A stretch of 64,000 bases of DNA. Origin: SH-MAG3 sp035461245. GTDB lineage: Bacteria > Gemmatimonadota > Gemmatimonadetes > Longimicrobiales > RSA9. Position 1 is the stretch's first letter; each line of letters starts with the position of its first letter. A program made the position numbers and the translations under genes. The notes under the pieces are model-generated. The model ran no database searches. It saw only the letters and a list, made by a program, of their open reading frames with translations, and was not told the DNA's origin. The DNA lies in assembly GCA_035461245.1 (NCBI GenBank), contig DATHVP010000143.1, positions 124,001-188,000 of the forward strand, written 5' to 3'. This document shows, piece after piece, positions 23,231 to 32,640 of the stretch.

Positions 23231-24949
23231 TCACCACCGCCACAGCCGCCGGACGAACCATTCACCGGCGGCAGCGCCCGCAACGCCTTCCTCCACCACC
23301 ACCATGTCGCCGTTCCGCCAATGCACGACCCGCGGGCGCGTTTCACTGTGCTGGCCGGCCCATGTCACCGGCTCCAGCGGCACTGTGTCGAAGCGGTAGT
23401 CGTTGCTCCAGAGGGACCCCGCGTACAACCGCCACGGTCCGCCGCCGATGGCGCCTGCGACCGCGATGTCATCGGAGTGGGACGCCAGCGCGGCCGACGC
23501 CACACGCTCCACAAGGGTCCCGTTCTCATCCTTCAACTCACCGAGAAGGGCCAGGCCCTGCTCGGAATCCTGGACCAGCACGCCCGCGGAACTGATCCCC
23601 CGGAACAGCGGCATCCAGACGCGGCCATCGTCGGCATCGAACCGCAGACCTGTGCCGCCACGGTGCTCGTAGACTGTCACCGCACCACCGGCCTGTGCCT
23701 GGTCCACGTTCAGCATGAAAATACCGTCCGACGTCGTGACATAGACGCCGTCGCCGACACCGGGGCTGGGGCCAGGGCGGAGGATACTGCGCAAGGCGGG
23801 GAGGGGCAGATGATGCTCCGTGACGGTCCCCGCGGCCCGATTCACCTGGAGGACCATGCCGGCGGCAACGGTTTCAGGGATGGCGAACAGCAAGCCATTG
23901 CCGGCAAACGCTATGCCGGCCAGCGGCACACCGGTTTCGACGGTGCCGTCAGGCGCCAATGCGCCGGCCGGGAAGAAGCTCACCCGGCTGCCGTGCGCCA
24001 CGGCGAGGTCACCAGTAGCCGGGTGCCAGGCGACATCGGTAACAGCCGGCACACCGGTAAGCGCCTGCCGATCGCCGGTGCGCCAGTCGAACAGGTACGT
24101 CGTGGCGCCAGCGGAATACAGGAGAATATCCCCCCTGAACCGGGCGAAGGTGACACCGGAAGCGAGATGCAATGGAGCGGGGTTACCGGCGATGGAGATT
24201 GGCACCTGCACCGGCCCGCCGGAGCCGTTGGTCGTGATGACGACATGAACGGTCGTGTCTCGCGGGACGAACGAGCGATCGATGGCGATTGGTATTTCGT
24301 ACGTGTCCCTGTCCGCCACCGCGCCCGATTCGGTGAACTCGAGCCATGGTGCGTCCGCGTGCAACGAATACTGGAGCGTGCCTCGACCGGCGTTGCGAAC
24401 CGTGATGAAGGCAGATCGATCCGGGTATGCCACCGCGGAGGCGCCAACCACGTCGAGTTCGGGGGAGGGCGGGACTTCCACACGCACGGCGAAGTGGCCG
24501 GGCCCATGGAATACGTTGCCCTGAACGGTGAGCTCCACCAGCGTGCTGCCCAGCGGTGCGACCTCACGGTTGGCGGACAGCTCTACCGGCTGTTCCCCAC
24601 CTGGGGCCAGCGTACCTGACGCCGGTGAGACAATCAGCCAGCCCGGTGCCCCCTGGATCTGCCACTCCAGAGGGCTTTGACCCGGATTGCGGAGGAAGGT
24701 GGTCACGACATCGTTCGTGCCGAGTTCCACAGTCTCTGACGTCACGTTGAGGCGCGCACCACTCGGCTCGGCGATGTCACTGTTGCACGCGCCGGCGATG
24801 ACGGCGAGAGCAAGGGCCGCGGCGAAGGGCACTGTACGGGTCCCGACCAGCGCTGCGGCACGGGCCGAGGCGAGCGCCGCAGCACCGGCCGCCACACGGC
24901 AGGCGGCATAGGCGTGCCCGCGTTGGCGGCATTGCGTCGAGATCACCAT
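23231..24949 (-). CDS. BACON-like domain lipoprotein with propeller-like region
   Basis: A 572-residue exported protein with lipobox AVIAGAC (Cys55). Two beta-sandwich repeats follow: LNVTSETVELGTNDVVTT to SPLEWQIQGAPGWLIVSP, then a second with APWLEFTESG. They resemble BACON/DUF11-type Ig-like domains. The remaining ~300 residues look like a beta-propeller (VTDVAWHPATGDLAVAHG, LRFDADDGRVWMPLF). The role is probably surface binding. The start at 24949 has GGAGG six bases upstream but gives an unusually long 40-residue Arg/Ala-rich region before the hydrophobic core. It overlaps the end of the upstream gene by seven bases, implying translational coupling. Confidence 0.7.
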   Translation of the reverse strand: MVISTQCRQRGHAYAACRVAAGAAALASARAAALVGTRTVPFAAALALAVIAGACNSDIAEPSGARLNVTSETVELGTNDVVTTFLRNPGQSPLEWQIQGAPGWLIVSPASGTLAPGGEQPVELSANREVAPLGSTLVELTVQGNVFHGPGHFAVRVEVPPSPELDVVGASAVAYPDRSAFITVRNAGRGTLQYSLHADAPWLEFTESGAVADRDTYEIPIAIDRSFVPRDTTVHVVITTNGSGGPVQVPISIAGNPAPLHLASGVTFARFRGDILLYSAGATTYLFDWRTGDRQALTGVPAVTDVAWHPATGDLAVAHGSRVSFFPAGALAPDGTVETGVPLAGIAFAGNGLLFAIPETVAAGMVLQVNRAAGTVTEHHLPLPALRSILRPGPSPGVGDGVYVTTSDGIFMLNVDQAQAGGAVTVYEHRGGTGLRFDADDGRVWMPLFRGISSAGVLVQDSEQGLALLGELKDENGTLVERVASAALASHSDDIAVAGAIGGGPWRLYAGSLWSNDYRFDTVPLEPVTWAGQHSETRPRVVHWRNGDMVVVEEGVAGAAAGEWFVRRLWRW

Positions 24950-26052
24950 ACCTTGCCTCCGAAGCCGAGGAACAGGGCGCTGTGGCTGAACGAGACGCTG
25001 AGGTGGTCCGAGCCCAGGTGGCCGGACACGTTGTGGTCCGGATACCACCGGTGCTGGAACCGGGCGGTGATGCCGAAGCGGGAACCGAGGGGCAGGATGA
25101 CGCCGACGTCGCCTGCGGCACCGACCGACCAGGCGGACCACGACTCGTCGTCCTCGTGGCTGTTCCGGCCCGGCGTCTCCCATGAACCGTCCAGGCGCAG
25201 TAGCGCGGGGCCGGCGGACGCCGATGCCCGCAGCAGCGGAACGAACGGCATGCGGAACTCCGCGCCGCCGCCCAGCCCGAGGTGCGTGCCCGTGTAACTC
25301 AGCAGCCGGACCCGGTTCGTAGGCGAGCGGAACTGTGTGCTCCCGCCGATCCGACCCACGGACGCAGCGCCGATGGCCGAGCCGAACAGGCCGAACTGGG
25401 CGAATACAGTGCCCAGCCGCTGCGCCTCGGACTGCAGCAGGTCAGGGCTGTTCTGGAGGACAGCAGGACGCCAACCCGCGTCATACACCGAGTTCAGCAG
25501 CCCGTCCTGCCACCCGCCCCGGGCGACCTCGGGGTGGACAGCCACCCAGACGCGCCGGGACTCGTAGATGGAATCGCTGACGGTGACGCACGGCGGCGCC
25601 CGGTACTGACGGCCCTCCTCAACATCGAACAATGCGACGCGCCGCAGCTCGAGCTGGTTGTCCGGCAGCCGGCCCCACAGCAGGGCGTAGCGGCCGAGCT
25701 GGGCGTACTCATCGGGCCCTTCCTCGGACCGCATTACGAACAGGCCGAACTCATGTATGGCGCCCGTGCAACGCGCCACTCCTTCGGACTGCATCAGTAT
25801 CTCGGCGGCGCCCAGCGTGGACCGCACAATGGCTCGTTCCTGCCCCGGCGCGGTGCCGGCCGGCAGGCGGATCTCTGCCCCGGCCAGCATGGCGTCCACC
25901 GTCGCCATGTCGCCGGCCAGCAACGCGGAGTGGAGACGGGTCCGGCCGACGTCGGCGGCCGCCTGCATGTCCCGCGCGGAGCCTGACCCCGTGACCGTTA
26001 CGCATGCACCGGTACCAAGCGCCAGCAGCAGCACTGCGAGGTTCTTCCTCAT
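24943..26052 (-). CDS. Lipoprotein with NTF2-like region and barrel-like C-terminus
   Basis: A 369-residue protein with a clear lipobox (LGTGAC, Cys17). Residues ~25-145 (RLHSALLAGDMATVDAMLAG, RYALLWGRL) resemble a SnoaL/DUF4440 NTF2-like fold. The second half has alternating amphipathic strands (THLGLGGGAEFRMPFV, FGITARFQHRWYPDH) and ends GFGGKVW, an aromatic C-terminus as in outer-membrane barrels. I infer a surface or outer-membrane protein. It is followed, with a seven-base overlap, by the BACON-like lipoprotein, so the pair likely works together. The start is set by the lipoprotein signal. Confidence 0.65.
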   Translation of the reverse strand: MRKNLAVLLLALGTGACVTVTGSGSARDMQAAADVGRTRLHSALLAGDMATVDAMLAGAEIRLPAGTAPGQERAIVRSTLGAAEILMQSEGVARCTGAIHEFGLFVMRSEEGPDEYAQLGRYALLWGRLPDNQLELRRVALFDVEEGRQYRAPPCVTVSDSIYESRRVWVAVHPEVARGGWQDGLLNSVYDAGWRPAVLQNSPDLLQSEAQRLGTVFAQFGLFGSAIGAASVGRIGGSTQFRSPTNRVRLLSYTGTHLGLGGGAEFRMPFVPLLRASASAGPALLRLDGSWETPGRNSHEDDESWSAWSVGAAGDVGVILPLGSRFGITARFQHRWYPDHNVSGHLGSDHLSVSFSHSALFLGFGGKVW

Positions 26053-26173
26053 CGATGTGTTCCTGCGTTGTGGTTTCGGACGCGCGGCCGGGGGGATGGG
26101 CCACGTCAACATCGGACTGACAGGTAGTACCATACGTGACCGGCGTGGCGCGAGGCAAGGCTGCGCCAACCCC

Positions 26174-26382
26174 GGACCTGTTTACCGTTTTGCGTTGTGG
26201 CGAGGCGGACGAGCGGACGGTCAGACGTCACCCCTGGGCCGTGCTTCCGGCAAGCTGTTGTCCGTGAGTCTCTTGGGGCCGGGTCAACCACGCGGCCGTG
26301 GCAGGGACCGCGCGCGCGGCCCGCCGCCTCTCGCTAGTACGGGTCGGAAAATCAGCCATAACGCAAAACGGTAAACAGGTCC
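26174..26382. mobile_element. 209-bp element with the same terminal inverted repeats (copy 2)
   Basis: The left end starts at 26174 with GGACCTGTTTACCGTTTTGC and the right end (26359-26382) is identical to the right end of copy 1. The left arm differs from a perfect complement only at its innermost base. The interior is different from copy 1 and contains no reading frame. It fills most of the 387-base divergent gap between the NTF2/barrel lipoprotein and the ArsR-methyltransferase gene, ending 18 bases before the latter's candidate -35 box. Confidence 0.7.
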
Positions 26383-26399
26383 CGCCGCGCCGGGGACCG

Positions 26400-26439
26400 T
26401 TGCCCCGCCGCGTCGCCTGCTCTATCTTTCCATCCGGAT
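26400..26439 (+). promoter_or_regulatory. Candidate promoter and operator of the ArsR-methyltransferase/ahcY operon
   Basis: TTGCCC (26400-26405) and TATCTT (26423-26428) are 17 bases apart. The palindrome ATCCGGAT (26432-26439) covers the expected transcription start and abuts the ATG at 26440, a good position for an autorepressor. There is no Shine-Dalgarno, so the mRNA would have almost no leader. Confidence 0.45.
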
Positions 26440-27401
26440 ATGCGAATGAATGCCGTGCCGGCGGTGCCGGCCACCACCGATGACATACACGGGCGCCTGG
26501 GCTCGCTGGCTGACAGCACGCGCACGCGGCTGCTGCTGCTGCTGGCGCGCCACGAACTGAGCGTGGGCGAGCTGTGCGGCGCGGTGCAGCTGCCCCAGTC
26601 CACGGTGAGCCGTCACCTGAAGGTGCTGGGCGACGAGGGCTGGCTGGCCACGCGGGCGGAGGGCCCGAGCCGGTTTTACCGCCTGTCGCCGCGGCTGGAC
26701 GAGGCGGCGCGGCGGCTGTGGCAGGTGGTCCGGCAGGAGCTGGCGGGCCGGCCGGAGTCGGCGCAGGACGAGGCTCGGGCGCAGCAGGTGCTCCAGCAGC
26801 GCCGTACGCGTTCCCGGGAGTTCTTCAGTACGGCGGCCGGCCAGTGGGACGCGGTACGAGCGGAGCTGTTCGGCGCCCGGGGCGGCCTGGCGGGTCTGCT
26901 GGCGCTGCTGGGCGACGACCTGGTGATTGGTGACCTGGGCTGCGGCACGGGCGCGGTGTCGTCGGAGCTGGCGCCGTTCGCGGGCCGGGTGATCGCGGTG
27001 GACGAGTCGAAGGCGATGCTGTCGGCGGCACGACGTCGCCTGCAGCCGTTCGCCAACGTGGAGCTGCGTACCGGCTCACTGGAATCGTTGCCGGTGGAGC
27101 CGGGCGAGCTGGACGCGGCACTCATCTCGCTGGTGCTGCATTACGTGCCGGAACCGGCGCGGGCGCTGGCGGAGGCGCACCGCGCGCTGCGGCCGGGCGG
27201 CCGGCTGGTGGTGGTGGACATGCAGGAGCACGGCCGGGCGGAGTACCGCGAGCAGTACGGCCATGTGTGGCAGGGCTTCGGCGAGGCGCAGGTGCGCGGC
27301 TGGCTGGAGGAAGCAGGGTTTACGGGAGTGCGCTGGCACGGGCTGGCGCCGGACCCTTCGGCGAAGGGGCCGGTCCTGTTCGCGGCGAGCGCGGCACGAC
27401 C

Positions 27402-27405
<4 letters not shown>
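26440..27405 (+). CDS. ArsR-family regulator fused to a SAM methyltransferase domain
   Basis: A 321-residue protein. Residues ~15-85 are an ArsR winged helix (LADSTRTRLLLLLARHELSVGELCGAVQLPQSTVSRHLKVL); no cysteine metal site of the ArsR/CadC kind is seen. Residues ~125-320 are a class I methyltransferase fold with motif I IGDLGCGTGA (163-172) and ALRPGGRLVVVDM. Fusion with ahcY next door suggests that the domain senses SAM or S-adenosylhomocysteine rather than (or as well as) methylating, in the manner described for SahR. Its TGA overlaps the ahcY ATG by four bases. Probably autoregulated via the palindrome at its start. Confidence 0.85.
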
Positions 27406-28907
<1,502 letters not shown>

Positions 28908-28914
28908 TGGATTC

Positions 28915-28957
28915 GGGATCGGGATCGTAAACGTAAACGTAAACGTTGAACGTTTAC
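28915..28957. repeat. Hexamer repeat GGGATC x2 + GTAAAC x3 with palindromic end
   Basis: GGGATC twice (28915-28926) and GTAAAC three times (28927-28944). The last copy starts a 19-base palindrome (28939-28957: GTAAACGTT / G / AACGTTTAC). It lies directly after the ahcY stop and shares its order of units with 424-454. Confidence 0.9.
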
Positions 28958-28971
28958 GGATAACGGCGGGT

Positions 28972-29005
28972 GGGGGTGCTGGCGTGAGGCCGGCACCCCC
29001 TTCTT
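28972..29005 (+). terminator. Terminator of the ahcY operon
   Basis: GGGGGTGC-T-GGC (28972-28983) pairs with GCC-G-GCACCCCC (28989-29000) around a five-base loop, followed by TTCTT. The 12-bp stem with one wobble is a good intrinsic terminator for the upstream operon. Confidence 0.7.
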
Positions 29006-29194
29006 GTATGCGTTGTGTGCGCTCACCCTGCCATCACGGCGGACCGGGCGGGGGGCGCGGTGCGGCGTGGACGGCGGCGGGCCATTGGGAAGGCGGCGGG
29101 CCATGGGACGGCGGCGGGATGGGGGCGGCGGCTGGCCATGGGGACGGCGGCTGCAGAACCGGGTAGTTGAAAGGGAGCCGCCACGGGCCTGGCC

Positions 29195-29545
29195 GCAGCC
29201 GCGGCAGATCGCCGCCATCGCCCGCTGGCAACGCGGCTGGCGTGCATCAGCCGGCCTCGCGCCTCGCCAGATGCACAGCAGCCGCGGCGTATCGGCGCCA
29301 TCACCGCTTGGCAACGCGGCTGGCGTGCATCAGCCGGCCTCGCGCCTCGGCAGATGCACAGCAGCCGCGACAGATCGGCGCCATCGCCGCTTGGCAACGC
29401 GGCTGGCGTGCATCAGCCGGCTTCGCGCCTCGGCAGATGCACAGCAGCCGCGGCAGATCGGCGCCATCGCCCGATGGCACCGCGGCTGGCGTGCATCAGC
29501 CAGCCTCGCACCCCGACGGATGCACAGCCGCCGCGGCAGATCGCG
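29195..29545. repeat. 83-bp tandem array, four full units plus a partial, each with two hairpins
   Basis: Units start at 29195, 29278, 29361 and 29444, each exactly 83 bases; a decaying fifth begins at 29527. In each unit bases 2-9 (CAGCCGCG) pair with 38-45 (CGCGGCTG), with an isolated last-position mismatch possible, and 48-54 (GTGCATC) pair with 76-82 (GATGCAC). In units 2 and 3 an inner GCCG/CGGC extends the second stem. The length is not a multiple of three and no frame runs through it as a protein-like sequence. It fills the convergent gap between ahcY and the permease; the rest of that 663-base gap (29006-29194) is G-rich with loose GGCGGCGGGCCATGGGA-like repeats and no gene. Confidence 0.85.
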
Positions 29546-29570
29546 CCGCGGCCAATCGGCGCAGCCGCCC

Positions 29571-31973
29571 TCACTCCGCCATCAGCGCGGACCGGGGCGG
29601 GATGCGGGTGGCCCGAGCGGCGGGCAGCAGCACGGCGACGGCGGCGACGGCGAGGAGCAGGGCGGCGACGCCGGTGAAGGTGAGTGGATCAACGGTGCTG
29701 ACGTCGTAGAGGAACGCCGCCACCACGCGCGATAATGCCAGGGCGCCGGCGAGGCCGACGGCGGCGCCGGCGAGGACGCTGAGCATGGTGCCGCGGCTGA
29801 CAAGCCAGAGGATGCGGCTGCGCTCGGCGCAGAGGGCGGCGCGGATGCCGATCTCGCGGGTGCGCCGGGACACGGCCATGGCGACGACGCCGTGGATGCC
29901 GATGGCGGCGAGGACGAGGGCGACGCCGGCAAAGCTGCCGAGGACGAGGAGCATGAAGCGCCGGTCCGCCAGTCGCTCGCCCATGCGCTGCTGGAACGTG
30001 GCCACCTCCACGGGCACGTCGGCGTCGAGGGCGCGGATGCGACTGCGCAGCGGCGCCACCAGCGCGCCCGGCCGGCCTGAGGTGCGTACGACGAGGGCGG
30101 CGGCGCCCATCCGGTCCCAGCGCTGCGCATAGGGCAGGTAGTACGCCGGCGGCGGCGGCTCCGTGAAGCCGGTACGCACGTCGCCCACCACACCGATGAT
30201 CGTGGCGTACACGCCCCTGCCCTGCGCGTCCATGCCGGCCGTCTCGATGCGCCGGCCGATGGCGTCGCCGTCCGGGAAGTACGTGTCCGCTAGACGCTGG
30301 TTGATGACGACGACGTCGAGTCCGCCGGCGACGTCGGCGCTACTGAACGTGCGTCCCTGGAGCACCGGGATGCGCATGGTCTCGAAGTAACCGGGACTCA
30401 CCACCCGGTAGTGTCCCTGGCCCCCGCCGTACTCGCCGCCCTCGACGTCGAACATGCCGAACGTCGGCAGCCCCACCAGCGGCAGCGCACGCGTGAGGCC
30501 GACGCCGGTCACGCCGGGCACGCTCGCCACTTCCTCCAGCAGCCGGTCGTAGAAGACGACGCGTGCCTCACCGGTGTGCTTCGGCTCCGGCAGTGACAGG
30601 GTGACGGTGACGACGTCGTCCGAAACGAAACCGGTGTCCATGCTCAGCACGTTGCCCAGGCTGCGGATGAGCAGCCCCGCGCCCACCAGCAGCATGAGGG
30701 CGAGGGCGACCTCCGCGCCGACGAGCATGGACCAGCCCTGGCGCCGGCGGACGCTGTCGGTGCCGCGGCCGCTGTCGGCCAGCACTGCGCCCGGCGGGAG
30801 GCGGGTTGCGCTGAGGGCGGGCGCCGTGCCGAACAGCACGGCGGTGAGCACGGTCACGAACGTGGTGAAGCCGAGGACGAGTCCGCCGAAGGAGACCTGG
30901 TCGATGCGGGGGACGGCGTCCGGAGCCACCTGTAGCAGCGCCGTCACGAGGACGCGCGCCAGCAGCAGCCCGCCCACCGCGCCGATGGCGGCGAGCACCA
31001 GGCTCTCGGTGAGGAGCTGGCGGATGAGGCGTGCCCGGGACGCGCCCAGGGACACGCGCACGGCAAGCTCACGCCGACGTCGCGCGGCCCGGCCGATCAT
31101 GGAACTCGCCAGGTTCGTGCACGCCACCAGCAGCACGAACGCGGACGCCGCCAGCAGGATGAGCAGCCCGCGCCGCGTGTCGGCCACCATGTGGGTGTGC
31201 AGCGGATGGAGTGCGACGGCGGCGCCGCTGATGCCCGGCTCCCGCTCCCTGATCTCAGCCATGACCGCCGACATCTCCGTACGCGCAACGTCCAGCGACA
31301 GGGCCGGCGCCAGCCGCGCCGTGACGAGGAAGTTGTGGGCCGTGCGCGAGCCCAGGCCCGAAGCGGGCGTGCGCTCGATGGCCGTCCACAGCTCCGCGCC
31401 GTGAGGGTACGAGAAGCTCGCCGGCATCACGCCGATGACCTGCGCCCGGTCGCCCATCAGCTCCAGCGACAGCCGCTGGAGGTCCGTCTCACCGCCCAGC
31501 TGCCGGCGCCAGAACGACTCGCCTACCACCACCGCCGCCGGCCCGCCCGGCACCTGCTCGTCAGCGGCGAAGACACGGCCCAGCAACGGCTGCGTGCCCA
31601 GCACCTCGAAGAACTCGCGGGACACCACGGCCACGACGGGACGCAGGGCCTCCGCCCCGCCCAGGACCGTCGTCTCGAACGACGGCGTGTGCGCCGCCAG
31701 CGTCGCACCCCGCACGCGCCCGCGCAGGTCCTCGAAGTTCGGCCAGCTCACGTTGTTCTCGCCGCCCGTCTCCGTCTGCTCCCGCACCACGACGATCCGG
31801 TCCGGGTCCGGATACGGCAGCGGCGCCAGCAGCACGCCGTGCACGAGGCCGAACGCGGCCGTCGTCGCACCGATGCCGAGTGACAGCGTCAGCACCGCCA
31901 GCAAGGCGAAGCCTGGCTCACGGGCCAGCCACCGCACGGCGAACCTCACGTCCTGCATGAACTCAGATCGCAT
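29571..31973 (-). CDS. Large MacB/FtsX-type ABC permease (ADOP-like), second copy
   Basis: An 800-residue inner-membrane protein starting MRSEFMQDVRFAVRWLAREPGFALLAVLTLSLGIGA, the classical first helix of duplicated orphan permeases. Next come a periplasmic MacB core (WPNFEDLRGR, VVSREFFEVLGTQPLLGR), a central three-helix bundle with LAVRVSLGASRARLIRQLLTES, a second periplasmic domain, and a final bundle ending PPRSALMAE. In the second coupling segment GIRAALCAERSRI departs from the usual ALGA. No ATPase is adjacent. Only distantly similar to the copy at 7168-9546. GAGGGA precedes the ATG. It is divergent from the pheA operon. Confidence 0.88.
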   Translation of the reverse strand: MRSEFMQDVRFAVRWLAREPGFALLAVLTLSLGIGATTAAFGLVHGVLLAPLPYPDPDRIVVVREQTETGGENNVSWPNFEDLRGRVRGATLAAHTPSFETTVLGGAEALRPVVAVVSREFFEVLGTQPLLGRVFAADEQVPGGPAAVVVGESFWRRQLGGETDLQRLSLELMGDRAQVIGVMPASFSYPHGAELWTAIERTPASGLGSRTAHNFLVTARLAPALSLDVARTEMSAVMAEIREREPGISGAAVALHPLHTHMVADTRRGLLILLAASAFVLLVACTNLASSMIGRAARRRRELAVRVSLGASRARLIRQLLTESLVLAAIGAVGGLLLARVLVTALLQVAPDAVPRIDQVSFGGLVLGFTTFVTVLTAVLFGTAPALSATRLPPGAVLADSGRGTDSVRRRQGWSMLVGAEVALALMLLVGAGLLIRSLGNVLSMDTGFVSDDVVTVTLSLPEPKHTGEARVVFYDRLLEEVASVPGVTGVGLTRALPLVGLPTFGMFDVEGGEYGGGQGHYRVVSPGYFETMRIPVLQGRTFSSADVAGGLDVVVINQRLADTYFPDGDAIGRRIETAGMDAQGRGVYATIIGVVGDVRTGFTEPPPPAYYLPYAQRWDRMGAAALVVRTSGRPGALVAPLRSRIRALDADVPVEVATFQQRMGERLADRRFMLLVLGSFAGVALVLAAIGIHGVVAMAVSRRTREIGIRAALCAERSRILWLVSRGTMLSVLAGAAVGLAGALALSRVVAAFLYDVSTVDPLTFTGVAALLLAVAAVAVLLPAARATRIPPRSALMAE

Positions 31974-32063
31974 TCGTCCCTCACGGGTAACGCGCCGGCG
32001 CGGAGCCGCGGCGCGATGTTTCGTCAGATCGGCAATTGTTGGACAGGCAATCCCCGCAGAGGG

Positions 32064-32092
32064 TTGACCGGCCGGTGGGCGGGCGGTATGCT
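32064..32092 (+). promoter_or_regulatory. Promoter of the pheA operon
   Basis: TTGACC (32064-32069), a 17-base spacer, and TATGCT (32087-32092). The expected transcription start falls at or next to 32099, the A of the leader-peptide ATG, so the leader peptide may be made from a leaderless message. Confidence 0.6.
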
Positions 32093-32098
32093 GGGGCC

Positions 32099-32206
32099 AT
32101 GATGAAGCGCACGCAGAACGCCCTGTTTACAAGCTTTACCGGCTTCCGCCCCCGTGGCGGAGGAGGGGCCTGCGCGCGCCAGCGGCTGGTGAGTACCGGC
32201 CGATAG
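32099..32206 (+). CDS. pheL: Phe-rich leader peptide of the pheA attenuator
   Basis: A 35-codon frame starting ATG ATG and encoding MMKRTQNALFTSFTGFRPRG and a Gly/Arg-rich end. Three Phe codons fall in seven positions (residues 10, 13, 16); two are TTT, a codon I see rarely in this GC-rich window, which would favour stalling when charged tRNA-Phe is scarce. The third Phe codon (32144-32146) overlaps the first arm of the downstream RNA hairpin. The frame stops 23 bases before a strong terminator, which in turn precedes chorismate mutase and prephenate dehydratase genes. The function as a regulatory peptide is inferred from this arrangement. Confidence 0.72.
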   Translation: MMKRTQNALFTSFTGFRPRGGGGACARQRLVSTGR

Positions 32207-32241
32207 ATCAAGCTGACAGAGTGCGTTCCAGGGCCTTCTCC
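32143..32241 (+). promoter_or_regulatory. Attenuator: mutually exclusive pause and antiterminator hairpins
   Basis: Arm 1 (32143-32150, CTTCCGCC) can pair with arm 2 (32156-32163, GGCGGAGG) to form the pause hairpin. Arm 2 extended (32159-32171) can instead pair with arm 3 (32230-32241, AGGGCCTTCTCC) as antiterminator, with one bulged region. Arm 3 alternatively pairs with arm 4 (32247-32258) as terminator. A ribosome stalled on Phe16 would cover arm 1 and leave arm 2 free for antitermination. Confidence 0.65.
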
Positions 32242-32263
32242 TTCGTGGAGGAGGCCCTTTTTT
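32230..32263 (+). terminator. Attenuator terminator before the chorismate mutase gene
   Basis: AGGGCCTTCTCC (32230-32241) pairs with GGAGGAGGCCCT (32247-32258) through 12 pairs including one G-U, with a TTCGT loop, followed by six T. A textbook intrinsic terminator placed between leader peptide and structural genes. Confidence 0.88.
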
Positions 32264-32289
32264 CATGTCAGGAGAATAGGAGCTGGCAC

Positions 32290-32640
32290 ATGCAGGCGAA
32301 TGGCGTGACGGGTGCGACGGTGGCGCCCATGCAGCCGGAGGAACCGCTGGAACGGACGGATCCCGGGATGTCGGAACTGGCTCGGTGTCGCGCGGCCATT
32401 GATCGGCTGGACGAGATGCTGATCATGGTGCTGGCGGAGCGGTGCGCGGTGGCATCGGCGTCGGCGGGGCTGAAGCGGGCGGCGGGTCAGCCGATGGTGG
32501 ATCCTGCGCGCGAGGCGGCGGTGGTGAGACGGGCGGCGGAACTGGCGCGGTCGGCGGGGCTGGAGCCGGAGGCCGTGCGACGTCTCTACTGGCACGTCGT
32601 CGCGCTCTGTCGTGGTTCGCAACTGGAGCCGGTCCGGTGA
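32290..32640 (+). CDS. Chorismate mutase (AroQ type)
   Basis: A 116-residue protein; from Met27 it reads MSELARCRAAIDRLDEMLIMVLAER, then GLKRAAG and DPAREAAVVRRAAEL. These are the three helices of the AroQ fold with the usual Arg, Arg, Lys and Arg-Glu positions for chorismate binding. It would convert chorismate to prephenate, the substrate of the next gene product, with which its stop codon overlaps by one base. The ATG at 32290 has AGGAG seven bases upstream; the first ~26 residues are an extra Pro/Glu-rich segment. In E. coli the two activities are fused; here they are separate adjacent genes under one attenuator. Confidence 0.88.
   Translation: MQANGVTGATVAPMQPEEPLERTDPGMSELARCRAAIDRLDEMLIMVLAERCAVASASAGLKRAAGQPMVDPAREAAVVRRAAELARSAGLEPEAVRRLYWHVVALCRGSQLEPVR

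Noticed and set aside
29004..29735. Frames through the 83-bp array, for example 243 codons on the plus strand
   Set aside because: The 83-base period shifts frame at each unit, the translations are Ala/Arg-rich and change pattern between units, and the hairpin arms explain the conservation better.
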